A stretch of DNA of 6,802 nt from JAFDVJ01 sp964487505 (lineage in GTDB: Bacteria; Acidobacteriota; Blastocatellia; Pyrinomonadales; Pyrinomonadaceae), in contig CAZARD010000164.1 of assembly GCA_964487505.1 (NCBI GenBank), positions 1-6,802 on the forward strand, given 5' to 3'. Both the position numbers and the translations under genes were made by a program. The notes beneath the pieces are model-generated. The model did no database searches. It was not told the origin of the DNA and was given only the letters and a program-made list of their open reading frames with translations. This document shows positions 1-5,646 of the stretch, one piece after another (position 1 is the first letter of the stretch; each line of letters begins with the position of its first letter).

Positions 1-121
1 ACCGCCCGCCAAATTGTCCCCAATAGCCCCGTTCGTCAGGCTGAAATTCTGGCATTTTTGTTTGCTTACGGACCGAATAGAACCGGTGACCTCCATCAGA
101 TAAAGATACACAAGAAAATCG

Positions 122-333
122 ATGCGGACGAGTCTGGCGGCCGAGGAACTGAAGATCCTCGACGGATGCGAATGGTTCGTCCGGCAGGTCGCGGCGTTCT
201 TCAATATCTCGACGGCGAAACCCAAGCTGGCCGTCGATACTTACCGCACCAATACCGAGTCGATGCTGGCCGACGACCTCGAAGCGATCGAAGGCGACCT
301 GACCCGGATCATCGAACTCGAGAACCTCCGAGA
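122..333 (+). pseudogene. Unrecognised ORF truncated by the IS3 element
   Basis: An ATG at 122 opens a frame of about 70 codons with strong G/C preference at third positions, running into the left end of the insertion sequence. The frame then ends inside the element at 379 with residues that come from the IS end. The native part contains residues such as AAEELKILDGCEWFVRQVAAFF and ends IIELENLRD; it is acidic, without a signal peptide or membrane segment. I do not recognise a family. A stop lies in frame at 101-103, and the ribosome-binding site upstream of 122 is weak (AAGAAAA), so the start is uncertain. Frame 1 is also open from base 1 across this stretch (TARQIVPNSPVRQAEILAF and on), so the true gene could begin outside the window with a frameshift. 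The inference is a gene interrupted by transposition; the right-hand remnant beyond the element may or may not be its other half. Confidence 0.35.
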
Positions 334-364
334 TGGTCTAATAAAGCAGGACAGAAAACTCTCT
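330..364 (+). repeat. Left terminal inverted repeat (IRL) of the IS3 element
   Basis: Aligned to the reverse complement of 1651-1685 it matches at 31 of 35 positions. The mismatches are at 339, 342, 348 and 355. The conserved core includes GAGATGGTC, AAAGC, GGACAG and AAACTCTCT. A perfect TATAAT sits at its inner edge (364-369), only 7 nt before the orfA ATG. Confidence 0.8.
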
Positions 365-375
365 ATAATGAGGAT

Positions 376-627
376 ATGAAGAAATACGACAGAGAATTCA
401 AGAAAGAGGCAATTGGGAAATATTTGGACGGGCAGTCGATCGCGGCGATCTCGCGGGAAACGGGTGTGGCGGAAAGTGCGTTGCATCGCTGGAAGCTGGA
501 GTTCGTGCGGACGGAGGACGGCGAGGTGGATCGCGAGAAGCTGGAGATGCGGAAGCGGATCATGGAGCTTGAAATGGAATGTGAGATCCTAAAAAAGGCC
601 GCACTGATCTTCAGCAGAAACCGGTAA
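376..627 (+). CDS. IS3-family transposase OrfA (helix-turn-helix protein)
   Basis: This 83-residue protein is the DNA-binding part of the IS3 transposase and recognises the element ends. Residues about 5-40 form the HTH_Tnp_1-type domain, with IAAISRETGVAESALHRWK as the helix-turn-helix. Residues about 54-78 are a leucine-zipper-like coiled coil (EKLEMRKRIMELEMECEILKK) for multimer formation. The ATG at 376 is chosen because family members begin MKKYDREFK-like; GAGG at 370-373 is a close, weak ribosome-binding site. Longer upstream reading in the same frame from 58 is chance readthrough from flanking DNA. Codons 73-74 are AAA AAG within A AAA AAG at 591-597, the -1 frameshift site that yields the OrfAB transposase. 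OrfA alone usually acts as a regulator that competes with OrfAB; that is family knowledge, not seen here. Confidence 0.93.
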   Translation: MKKYDREFKKEAIGKYLDGQSIAAISRETGVAESALHRWKLEFVRTEDGEVDREKLEMRKRIMELEMECEILKKAALIFSRNR

Positions 628-635
628 GACGGTTT
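591..635 (+). promoter_or_regulatory. Programmed -1 ribosomal frameshift site (A6G) with downstream hairpin
   Basis: The heptamer A AAA AAG at 591-597 lies in the correct phase of orfA. Slipping back one base moves reading to GGC at 597 and stays open through to orfB's stop at 1634. The peptide across the junction continues as RRFEFIEKEKAKYPLRGL, the normal N-terminal sequence of IS3 OrfB, which strongly supports fusion. A perfect 6-bp stem AAACCG/CGGTTT (618-623, 630-635) holds the orfA stop codon TAA in its loop. It begins 20 nt after the slip site, further than most stimulators, so its role is uncertain. Confidence 0.8.
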
Positions 636-1634
636 GAGTTCATTGAAAAGGAAAAGGCGAAATACCCGCTGCGGGGTTTGCTCAAGGTGATGAAGGTGAG
701 CCGTTCGGCGTATTATGCGTGGGCGGCGAGGGCCGCGAAGCCTGATGATAAAGAAGCGACGATTCGAACGGCGGTGAAGGACAAGTTTTGCTTTCACAAA
801 CGGAACTACGGTGCAAAGCGTTTGTCGGGCGAGCTGAAAGACGAAGGGGTCAAAGCGGGTCGATTTCTGGTCAGCCGGATAATGCGTGAAGAAGGACTTG
901 TGGCGAAGTGTCCAAAGGCGTTCCGTCCGCGGACGACGGATTCGGGGCACGGCAAACAGGCGAGTCCAAATCTGCTGAAAGAGGTTGAAAACAAGGTGTT
1001 TGGAGCAGGTGAGGTGATGGTCGGCGACATCACGTATCTGCCGCTTGCCGGTGGCCGGTTTTGTTATCTGGCGATGTTTCAGGACAAGGCGGCAAAGCGG
1101 ATAGTCGGCTGGAGCGTCTCCTCAAGGATGACGGCGGAGTTGGTGATCGAGGCATTGCGGATGGCGCTGAGGCGAGGTTTGGTGAAACGCGGGGCGATAA
1201 TTCACACCGACCGCGGAAGCCAGTATGCATCGACCGAGTTCAGGAAACTGCTTGCTCGATGCCGTCTGCGGCAGTCGATGTCGGGCAAGGGCAACTGCTA
1301 CGACAACGCCCAGGCCGAGAGCTTTTTCTCACGATTCAAGACGGAAGCGGATGTGAGAATACTTAACTCGGTCGAGGAAGCACGAAGCGAAGCATTCGAT
1401 TACATCGAATGCTATTACAACCGGATCCGCCGCCACTCAAGCCTGGGGAGCACAATCCCCGAGTTTGAGCGACGGCTGAAAGAAGAAACCGGCAAGAACG
1501 GCTGTGGAAATGCCGCTCATGTGGAAAACCCGGAAAACCTCAAAGCAGGTTTCCCGCCTTTCCCACAATCGCTTGGAAAAGCCCAAAGCGGCTTTTCCAC
1601 ATTCCCACAACCCCTACTGCTGGACATAAATTGA
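597..1634 (+). CDS. IS3-family transposase OrfB, DDE catalytic domain (made as OrfAB)
   Basis: This is the integrase-like part that cuts and joins element ends. Read from the frameshift at 597 it starts with the family's N-terminal motif; a free start at TTG 678 is possible but less likely. Counting from 678, VSRSAYYAW (residues 7-15) and the HTH_21-like region (about 34-76, NYGAKRLSGEL) precede the rve core. The catalytic triad is D117 (VGDITY), D178 (HTDRGSQYAS) and E214 (NAQAESFFSRFKTE), spaced 60 and 35 residues apart as expected. YYNRIRRHSSLGSTIP (about 246-261) is the usual end of the family core. A further 50-odd residues follow, rich in Phe, Pro and Gly with two related segments (AGFPPFPQ and SGFSTFPQP), encoded by a highly self-complementary stretch at 1501-1611. 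No frameshift or missing catalytic residue is seen, so the transposase may be active. Confidence 0.93.
   Translation, partial: GRTDLQQKPVRRFEFIEKEKAKYPLRGLLKVMKVSRSAYYAWAARAAKPDDKEATIRTAVKDKFCFHKRNYGAKRLSGELKDEGVKAGRFLVSRIMREEGLVAKCPKAFRPRTTDSGHGKQASPNLLKEVENKVFGAGEVMVGDITYLPLAGGRFCYLAMFQDKAAKRIVGWSVSSRMTAELVIEALRMALRRGLVKRGAIIHTDRGSQYASTEFRKLLARCRLRQSMSGKGNCYDNAQAESFFSRFKTEADVRILNSVEEARSEAFDYIECYYNRIRRHSSLGSTIPEFERRLKEETGKNGCGNAAHVENPENLKAGFPPFPQSLGKAQSGFSTFPQPLLLDIN
1501..1611 (+). repeat. Nested hairpin cluster at the 3' end of orfB
   Basis: Three levels of self-complementarity are visible. An outer pair GCTGTGGAAATG (1501-1512) and CATTCCCACAAC (1600-1611) matches 10 of 12. Inside it, GTGGAAAA (1521-1528) faces TTTCCCAC (1559-1566), 7 of 8, enclosing a hairpin GGAAAACCT (1532-1540) / AGGTTTCCC (1547-1555), 8 of 9. 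Next to it is a perfect 10-bp hairpin TGGAAAAGCC (1574-1583) / GGCTTTTCCA (1590-1599). Both apical loops are the same six bases, CAAAGC. The arrangement resembles two degenerate copies of one hairpin unit and also codes for the odd C-terminal tail of OrfB. Confidence 0.75.
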
Positions 1635-1650
1635 AAAAAAAGGAGAAAAG

Positions 1651-1685
1651 AGAGAGTTTCCTGTCCAGCTTTTTTTGACCATCTC
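1651..1685 (-). repeat. Right terminal inverted repeat (IRR) of the IS3 element
   Basis: It is complementary to 330-364 with four mismatches. TTGACC at 1675-1680 points outward and is a five-of-six match to a -35 hexamer, as is often found in IS3-family right ends, where it forms part of a promoter once the ends are joined in a circle. Confidence 0.8.
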
Positions 1686-1975
1686 AGATCGAACCGGAGA
1701 AGCGGGACCGGTTAGCGACAATTCTGGACGGAAACAATATCGAGAACTTGAAGGATGTTCGCAGTTTGGAATTCACCTTTTCACCTGGTGACAGTTATAT
1801 GCTTTTTCAATTGAAAACCGGACGGAAAGTCGTTTCCAGTGTGTATCTAGCCAATTTGGGTGCAAACGTCAATAATCCAAGTAAGTCCGGTGATCTTTAC
1901 GTCGCCTCCGACGTATGTAAAGGTCTATCCGAGGTGCTTTCGTTGAATTTTAGTGATTGCCGACGCGCTCAATGA
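1685..1975 (+). pseudogene. Unrecognised gene remnant cut off by the IS right end
   Basis: The frame is open immediately from the right end of the element (QIEPEKRDRLATILDGNN) and ends at TGA 1973-1975, giving about 96 codons. There is no convincing start: a TTG at 1748 has no ribosome-binding site, and coding-like sequence continues upstream into the element, so the 5' part is probably missing. Residues such as SLEFTFSPGDSYMLFQLKTG and VSSVYLANLGANVNN look like a soluble beta-rich protein, but I recognise no family. Third positions are less GC-rich than in the trp genes. A second frame (1947-2081, containing ADALNEDSKILILCRKW) takes over near the stop, as would follow from a frameshift in a decaying gene. 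Confidence 0.35.
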
Positions 1976-2081
1976 AGACTCGAAGATTTTGATACTGTGC
2001 AGGAAATGGATTGAAGTTGCACTGACAGTGATCCGAACCCACGTTGACAAGTCCGCGCCGGCATCCTGGCCCATATTGTGA
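1953..2081 (+). pseudogene. Short open frame overlapping the remnant, possible frameshifted continuation
   Basis: A 42-codon frame can start at GTG 1953 and ends at TGA 2079-2081. It includes ADALNEDSKILILCRKW and a short hydrophobic segment. It overlaps the end of the preceding remnant by 23 nt in a different frame. No ribosome-binding site or known family is visible. It is listed as a likely degraded continuation of that gene, not as an independent gene. Confidence 0.2.
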
Positions 2082-2086
2082 CTCAG

Positions 2087-2128
2087 CGGTTCCGGAAGCG
2101 TCGTGTCAAACGGCGCCGTCCGGAATCG
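2087..2128. repeat. Inverted repeat in gene-free region
   Basis: CGGTTCCGGA (2087-2096) and TCCGGAATCG (2119-2128) pair at nine of ten positions, with a loop containing the perfect palindrome ACGGCGCCGT (2109-2118). The arm is not followed by a T run on either strand, so it is not a simple terminator. Confidence 0.35.
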
Positions 2129-2212
2129 TTAAGGTGACTGATCTAGTTGTCCGCCTGATCGTTTGAGCGGATAATCATAATGAAACAATAATCAAATCGT
2201 TTGAAGTAACTT

Positions 2213-2244
2213 GCTCATCGGAGTCGAAATCCGATGAGCATTTT
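2213..2244 (+). terminator. Perfect 10-bp hairpin, possible intrinsic terminator
   Basis: GCTCATCGGA (2213-2222) pairs perfectly with TCCGATGAGC (2230-2239) around a 7-nt loop and is followed by ATTTTG. The T run is short, so termination may be weak. It lies downstream of the remnant genes on the plus strand. The ATG at 2234 that opens a chance reading frame is inside this stem. Confidence 0.45.
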
Positions 2245-2350
2245 GCATAAAGACCACAAAACCGAAGAATCCGAGATCAGATTCAAGTTTCTGTCGGACT
2301 CAGTCCTGAAGGCGTTTGAGAAGAACGGCCATCGCGATTTTGGATTACGG

Positions 2351-2536
2351 ATTGGGGATTTTGGATTTGCTCAATCCGTAGGAGTTACGCGTTTACGCGT
2401 GACATTGCATTGGGAGTCGCCGATTTGGGGTTTAGGATTGTCACCGATGCGATGCTCGATCAATCGCTTGTCACGTGTAAACGCGTAACTCCTGCGGATT
2501 GTCGACGTCCAAAACCGCAAATCCAAAATCCCAAAT
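2351..2536. repeat. 186-bp imperfect palindrome (REP/MITE-like element)
   Basis: Two paired blocks make each arm. The outer blocks, 2351-2370 and 2517-2536, match 19 of 20 and include GGGATTTTGGATTTGC. The inner blocks, 2373-2404 and 2469-2500, match 30 of 32 and include GGAGTTACGCGTTTAC. Between blocks the left arm has 2 bases and the right arm 16, so the right arm carries an insertion or the left a deletion. The central spacer is 64 bases (2405-2468). Similarity may extend weakly to 2331 and 2546. No transposase is inside. It lies 54 bp beyond the trpF stop, so it could also form the 3' end of the trp mRNA. An old non-autonomous mobile repeat is the best guess. Confidence 0.7.
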
Positions 2537-2590
2537 CACGCGACATCCCACTCACGAATCGGATACCATCTTCGATCCAAGGAAAGCTGA

Positions 2591-3214
2591 TCACGATTTT
2601 ACGGCTGACAGAAACGACCGGACGCGTTCCGGATCCTTTCGTCCGGGCACGGATTCGAGCAGGCTGCAGGCATCGACGGCGTAGGGCGCGACCGACTCGA
2701 TCGCGTCCGCGATGTTGTCACCGGAAAGCCCGCCGGCGAGATACAGATGCGGCACGATCGCGCCGATCTCTTTTGCGATCTTCCAGTCAAACGTCTCGCC
2801 GGTTCCGCCATGTTCCTTCGGCGAATAGGCGTCGAGCAGGATCGCATCGACGTCAAATTCCAACACGTCCTCGATTCGAAATCCCGGTTTGATGCGGAAC
2901 GCCTTGATGACGGCAAGCCCGGTCGCGGATTTGACCGAGCGAACGAAATGGGGCGATTCCTCGCCGTGGAGCTGAACCGCGCCGATCCCAGACACGCGTG
3001 CGGTTTCGGTGATCGACTCGAGGGGCTCATTGACGAAAACACCAACATTCAGGATGTTCGGTGGAAGGCGATCGATGATCGTCCGTGCCGAAGCCGGATC
3101 GATGTATCGCGGACTCTTGCGGTAGAAGTTGAACCCGAGCGCATCGGCGCCGTGCCGGACCGACCATTCAGCATCGTCGTAATTGGTGATTCCGCAGATC
3201 TTAACCTTGGTCAT
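2591..3214 (-). CDS. trpF: Phosphoribosylanthranilate isomerase
   Basis: TrpF converts N-(5-phosphoribosyl)anthranilate to the 1-deoxyribulose-5-phosphate form (CdRP) in tryptophan synthesis, in the cytoplasm. The 207 residues have full family length and a (beta/alpha)8-barrel pattern. VKICGIT holds the catalytic Cys7, GADALGFNFYRKSPRYI follows, QLHGEE is at 81-86, the catalytic Asp is D128 (AILLDAYSP), and GGTGETFDW (136-144) and LAGGLSGDNI (159-168) form the substrate and phosphate loops. The last loop is unusual: family members mostly read DVSSGVE, here DACSLLE (181-187), with Leu in place of the conserved Gly. The ATG at 3214 has GGAG eight bases upstream. Its start overlaps the end of the DUF2127 gene by 14 nt, so the two are probably translated together. 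It is the last gene of the operon; no trpB or trpA follows. Confidence 0.95.
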   Translation of the reverse strand: MTKVKICGITNYDDAEWSVRHGADALGFNFYRKSPRYIDPASARTIIDRLPPNILNVGVFVNEPLESITETARVSGIGAVQLHGEESPHFVRSVKSATGLAVIKAFRIKPGFRIEDVLEFDVDAILLDAYSPKEHGGTGETFDWKIAKEIGAIVPHLYLAGGLSGDNIADAIESVAPYAVDACSLLESVPGRKDPERVRSFLSAVKS

Positions 3215-3710
3215 GAACCATCTCCGCGTTTTCGTCCCGCAGCCTCGTCGCCAGGTACCAGACGATGAACAGGTTCACCAAAAGCGCCGCGACGCGCAGC
3301 AGCGTGAACTTTTCAATGATCTCGTAGATCTCGACCGGGACCAGAAGCGCGGTCGCGATCACCGTCAGGAATTCGGCCCAACGCTTTTCGAGCCAAAGCC
3401 CGATGCCTTCGGTCAATTGCAGCGCCGAATACAGGAACGATCCGACGCTGAACGCGATCAGTTCGTTGCGGTCGATACCGGCCAGTTTCTCGATAAGGCC
3501 GTGGACGAGCCGGTTGTCGGAATCGATCCGGTGACGCGCGATGAAGTCCGCGAACCATTCGCCGACGTCGCGGTTGATCAGCGTCAGCAGTTTGATCGCG
3601 ACGAGAAGCAGCAGGATTCCCTTGACGAGCTTTATCCCAGCGAGAGCGTGAATCGTCCAATGCCGCTCTTTCGGACTCTGGTTCCGGTATCTGAGATGCG
3701 GTTTTTTCAT
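3201..3710 (-). CDS. DUF2127-family integral membrane protein
   Basis: This 169-residue protein matches the DUF2127 (PF09900-like) pattern of small membrane proteins of unknown function. Visible hallmarks are HALAGIKLVKGILLLLVAI near the N-terminus, the intervening NRDVGEWFADFI and RIDSDNRLVHGLIEKLAG, and the signature EGIGLWLEKRWAEFLTVI followed by PVEIYEIIEKFTLLR. About four membrane segments are expected at residues 23-45, 84-104, 112-128 and 138-156; the N-terminus is basic. I chose ATG 3710 because it forms an ATGA overlap with the trpC stop; a TTG at 3716 would add two residues. The 3' end overlaps trpF by 14 nt. Lying between trpC and trpF with no gap on either side, it must be co-transcribed with them. 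A link to tryptophan or anthranilate handling is only inference from position; no catalytic motif is seen. Confidence 0.85.
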   Translation of the reverse strand: MKKPHLRYRNQSPKERHWTIHALAGIKLVKGILLLLVAIKLLTLINRDVGEWFADFIARHRIDSDNRLVHGLIEKLAGIDRNELIAFSVGSFLYSALQLTEGIGLWLEKRWAEFLTVIATALLVPVEIYEIIEKFTLLRVAALLVNLFIVWYLATRLRDENAEMVHDQG

Positions 3711-4489
3711 CGCCAAGATTCTAACATCGCCATCGCGTCGGGGCTGCGCATCAATGACTCGCCGATCAAAAATCCGTTGAACCCGAGTGCCCGAAGTTCC
3801 TCGATCTCGGTGCGGGATGAAAGTCCGCTTTCGGCAACCATCAGCGAATTCGGCGGGCGTTTCCCGATCAGATCGCGTGAGACGTCGAGCGAAACCGCGA
3901 ACGATTTCAGATCGCGGTTGTTGACGCCGATAAGTTTCGGTTCCAGCTTCGCTGCCCGCTCCAGTTCGTCCGCGGTGTGGACCTCGACGAGCGCGTCGAG
4001 CCCGAGCTCCCTGTCGGCGATGTCGTAAAGTTCGGCCATTTGCGAATCACCGAGCATCGCCGCGATGAGCAGGATCGCATCCGCGCCGGCGACGGCGGCT
4101 TCAAAGATCTGGTACGCGTCGAAGACAAAATCCTTGCGCAGGATCGCAATTCCGGCCGCCGCCCGCGCCGCCGAAAGATCCGCGAGGCTGCCGAGAAAGC
4201 GGTCTTCTTCGGTCAAAACCGAAATCGCCGCCGCGCCGCCGCGTTCGTAGGCCGCGGCCGTCGCCGCGACATCGATGTCGCCGTTGATGACGCCTTTCGA
4301 AGGCGACGCGCGTTTGATCTCCGCGATGACGTTGACCGCGTCACGGCCGAGCGCCGCCGCGAGCCGGTTCGGAACCGCGCTCTGACGGACTTCGGCCGCC
4401 CGCCGGCGCATTTCTCCGATCGGCGTCACGCTTTTTGCGGCCTCGACCCGCGGCCGTTTGAGTTCGATGATCTCGTCAAGAATCGTCAT
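3707..4489 (-). CDS. trpC: Indole-3-glycerol phosphate synthase
   Basis: TrpC closes the indole ring: CdRP becomes indole-3-glycerol phosphate with loss of CO2 and water. The 260 residues are normal for a single-function enzyme and form one (beta/alpha)8 barrel. Family residues are all present: E57 and K59 in VIAEIKRASPSKG, VLTEEDRFLGS (91-101), K119 in LRKDFVFDAYQI, E169 in ALVEVH, N190 in GVNNRDL, S221 in VAESGL, and the phosphate loop GFLIGESLM (239-247). It is not fused to TrpF, which has its own gene two positions downstream. The ATG at 4489 overlaps the trpD stop as ATGA and lacks a clear ribosome-binding site, so translation is likely coupled to trpD. Its own stop overlaps the next gene in the same way. 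Confidence 0.97.
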   Translation of the reverse strand: MTILDEIIELKRPRVEAAKSVTPIGEMRRRAAEVRQSAVPNRLAAALGRDAVNVIAEIKRASPSKGVINGDIDVAATAAAYERGGAAAISVLTEEDRFLGSLADLSAARAAAGIAILRKDFVFDAYQIFEAAVAGADAILLIAAMLGDSQMAELYDIADRELGLDALVEVHTADELERAAKLEPKLIGVNNRDLKSFAVSLDVSRDLIGKRPPNSLMVAESGLSSRTEIEELRALGFNGFLIGESLMRSPDAMAMLESWR

Positions 4490-5571
4490 TTGTTGGTTCG
4501 TTCGATCAGCAACCGGAGTTTCCCGAGTGCTTCGCCCGAATCGATGCTCTCGGCCGCCGCCCGCGCGGCGGACCGTAAATCGGATGCGCTTCCGGCAACG
4601 AAGATCGCCGCCGCCGCGTTTACGACGACCAGATCGCGGGCCGCCCCGCGTTCCGATCCATCGAGCACAGATCGGACGATCCGCGCGTTTTGTTCGGCAT
4701 CGCCGCCGCGCAGTCCGGCCATTTCGTCGCCCGAAACCGTTTCGAGGCCAAAATCCTCAGGACCGACATCGAAACGGCGGACGCCGTCGGGCGAAACTTC
4801 GGCAACGGCCGATGTTCCGCCAAGCGTCAGTTCGTCGAGCCCGTCCGATCCATGAACAACCCACGCCTTCGAAGTTCCGAGCGCGCGAAGCGTTTCGGCC
4901 ACTTTCTGCACCAGATTTTCGTGCCAGACGCCCATGATCTGAAACGGCGCTCCGGCTGGATTTGTCATCGGTCCGAGAAGATTGAATGTCGTATGCACGC
5001 CGAGTTCGCGGCGAATGGCGGCGACGCGGGCCGTTGACGCGTGATAGCTCGGCGCGAACATAAAGCAGATCCCGATCTCGTTCAGACACCGCTCGGACAC
5101 GTCGCGGCTCGCGCCGACGTTGACTCCGAGCGCGCCGAGCACGTCCGCACTCCCCGACTTCGACGTCGCCGCGCGGCTACCGTGTTTGGCGACCGCAAGT
5201 CCCGACCCGGCGATCACGAAGGCCGCGGCGGTCGAAACATTGAAGGTCTTGACACGGCTCGAACCGGTTCCGGCGGTGTCGATAAACACCTTATGAGACG
5301 ATTTGATGCGAAGCGCATGATCGCGCATCGCCTGCGCCATTCCGGCCAATTCGTCGGGAGTATCGCCCTTGATGGCGAGCGCGACGAGCGCCGCCGCGAT
5401 CTGCGAATTGTTCGCCGCCTTGTCAAGCAAAGCGTCGAGAAGTCCGCGCGCCTCTTCGCGCGAGAGGTCGGAGCCGGCCATCAAACGCAAAAGGATCGCT
5501 TTCAGGCGGTCGGGCGGCGCCTCGTCCGTGCGCGCCGGCAGATCGATCAGAAATGTCGAATCGCTGTGCAT
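4486..5571 (-). CDS. trpD: Anthranilate phosphoribosyltransferase
   Basis: TrpD joins anthranilate to PRPP, releasing pyrophosphate, the second committed step of tryptophan synthesis. The protein has 361 residues, about 20 more than most relatives, the excess being an N-terminal tail (1-22) before the helical domain (LKAILLRLMAGSDLSREEA). The PRPP loop reads GTGSSRVKTFNVST (101-114), where most relatives have GTGGDG and TFNIST. Next come VAKHGSRAATSKSGSADVL (127-145), FNLLGPMTNP (196-205) and the Mg-binding DE pair in HGSDGLDELTLGG (240-252). The ATG at 5571 is the only reasonable start before the conserved region; an in-frame stop lies at 5601-5599. No good ribosome-binding site precedes it, and a terminator-like hairpin with U-rich tail ends directly at the ATG, suggesting control of entry into this gene. 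First structural gene of the operon. Confidence 0.95.
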   Translation of the reverse strand: MHSDSTFLIDLPARTDEAPPDRLKAILLRLMAGSDLSREEARGLLDALLDKAANNSQIAAALVALAIKGDTPDELAGMAQAMRDHALRIKSSHKVFIDTAGTGSSRVKTFNVSTAAAFVIAGSGLAVAKHGSRAATSKSGSADVLGALGVNVGASRDVSERCLNEIGICFMFAPSYHASTARVAAIRRELGVHTTFNLLGPMTNPAGAPFQIMGVWHENLVQKVAETLRALGTSKAWVVHGSDGLDELTLGGTSAVAEVSPDGVRRFDVGPEDFGLETVSGDEMAGLRGGDAEQNARIVRSVLDGSERGAARDLVVVNAAAAIFVAGSASDLRSAARAAAESIDSGEALGKLRLLIERTNK

Positions 5572-5618
5572 AAAAACGAAAAATCCGCCGCCGTTCGGTT
5601 ATCAAAACAGCCGCGGAT
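5572..5618 (-). terminator. Terminator-like hairpin in front of trpD (candidate attenuator)
   Basis: On the minus strand, bases 5618 down to 5583 fold as a long stem. ATCCGC pairs with GCGGAT; after one G-G mismatch the pairing goes on through GCTGTTT and GAACGGC (with two G-T pairs) around an 8-nt loop. The stem is followed by TTTTCG and TTTTT, after which the trpD ATG begins. Strong stem plus U-rich tail is the form of an intrinsic terminator, and its place between promoter and first gene is that of an attenuator. Folding was done by eye. Confidence 0.5.
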
Positions 5619-5646
5619 CTTCTGAAAACTCCAAACCGGAAACTCT

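Larger units (their letters stand above)
329..1686 (+). mobile_element. IS3-family insertion sequence, apparently complete
   Basis: The element carries orfA and orfB in the typical IS3 arrangement, with orfB in the -1 frame relative to orfA. Imperfect terminal inverted repeats match 27 of 31 bases (334-364 against 1651-1681), starting TGGTC and ending GACCA. The match continues outward through GAGA/TCTC (330-333 and 1682-1685), and the right end then has the family's usual terminal CA at 1686 where the left end has C at 329. The outer boundary is therefore 329-334 on the left and 1681-1686 on the right, about 1.35 kb in total, normal for the family. No 3-4-bp target duplication is visible for any of these boundaries. 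OrfA and OrfB resemble the IS3/IS51 type, but the subgroup is not settled. Confidence 0.9.
2082..2590. other. Gene-free stretch between the remnants and trpF
   Basis: No frame on either strand looks like a real gene here. The stretch holds two hairpins (2087-2128, 2213-2239), a 9-bp direct repeat ATCGTTTGA (2158-2166 and 2196-2204) and the large palindrome at 2351-2536. Frames at 2234-2488 and 2410-2892 run through repeat DNA or antisense to trpF. Base composition at 2161-2210 is AT-rich compared with the rest of the window. Confidence 0.6.

Noticed and set aside
364..369. Perfect TATAAT next to orfA
   Set aside because: It is only 7 nt from the ATG and has no -35 at a suitable distance in the integrated element, so it would give a leaderless message; left as a curiosity.
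58..375. Upstream extension of the orfA frame to a TTG at 58
   Set aside because: This part is flanking DNA plus the IS end read in the orfA frame; the residues are Arg/Pro-rich and unlike OrfA, and the family start fits ATG 376.
2158..2204. 9-bp direct repeat ATCGTTTGA (2158-2166 and 2196-2204) as a possible target duplication or operator
   Set aside because: It is too short and isolated; the 29 bases between the copies do not look like an element.
2234..2488. 84-codon plus-strand frame
   Set aside because: Its ATG lies inside a perfect hairpin and most of it runs through the palindromic repeat; no coding bias or family signal.
3183..4028. Long plus-strand frames antisense to DUF2127, trpC and trpD (also 3977-4855 and 5041-5625)
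   Set aside because: They are the high-GC antisense shadows of recognised genes, rich in Arg, Asp and Ser without any family pattern.
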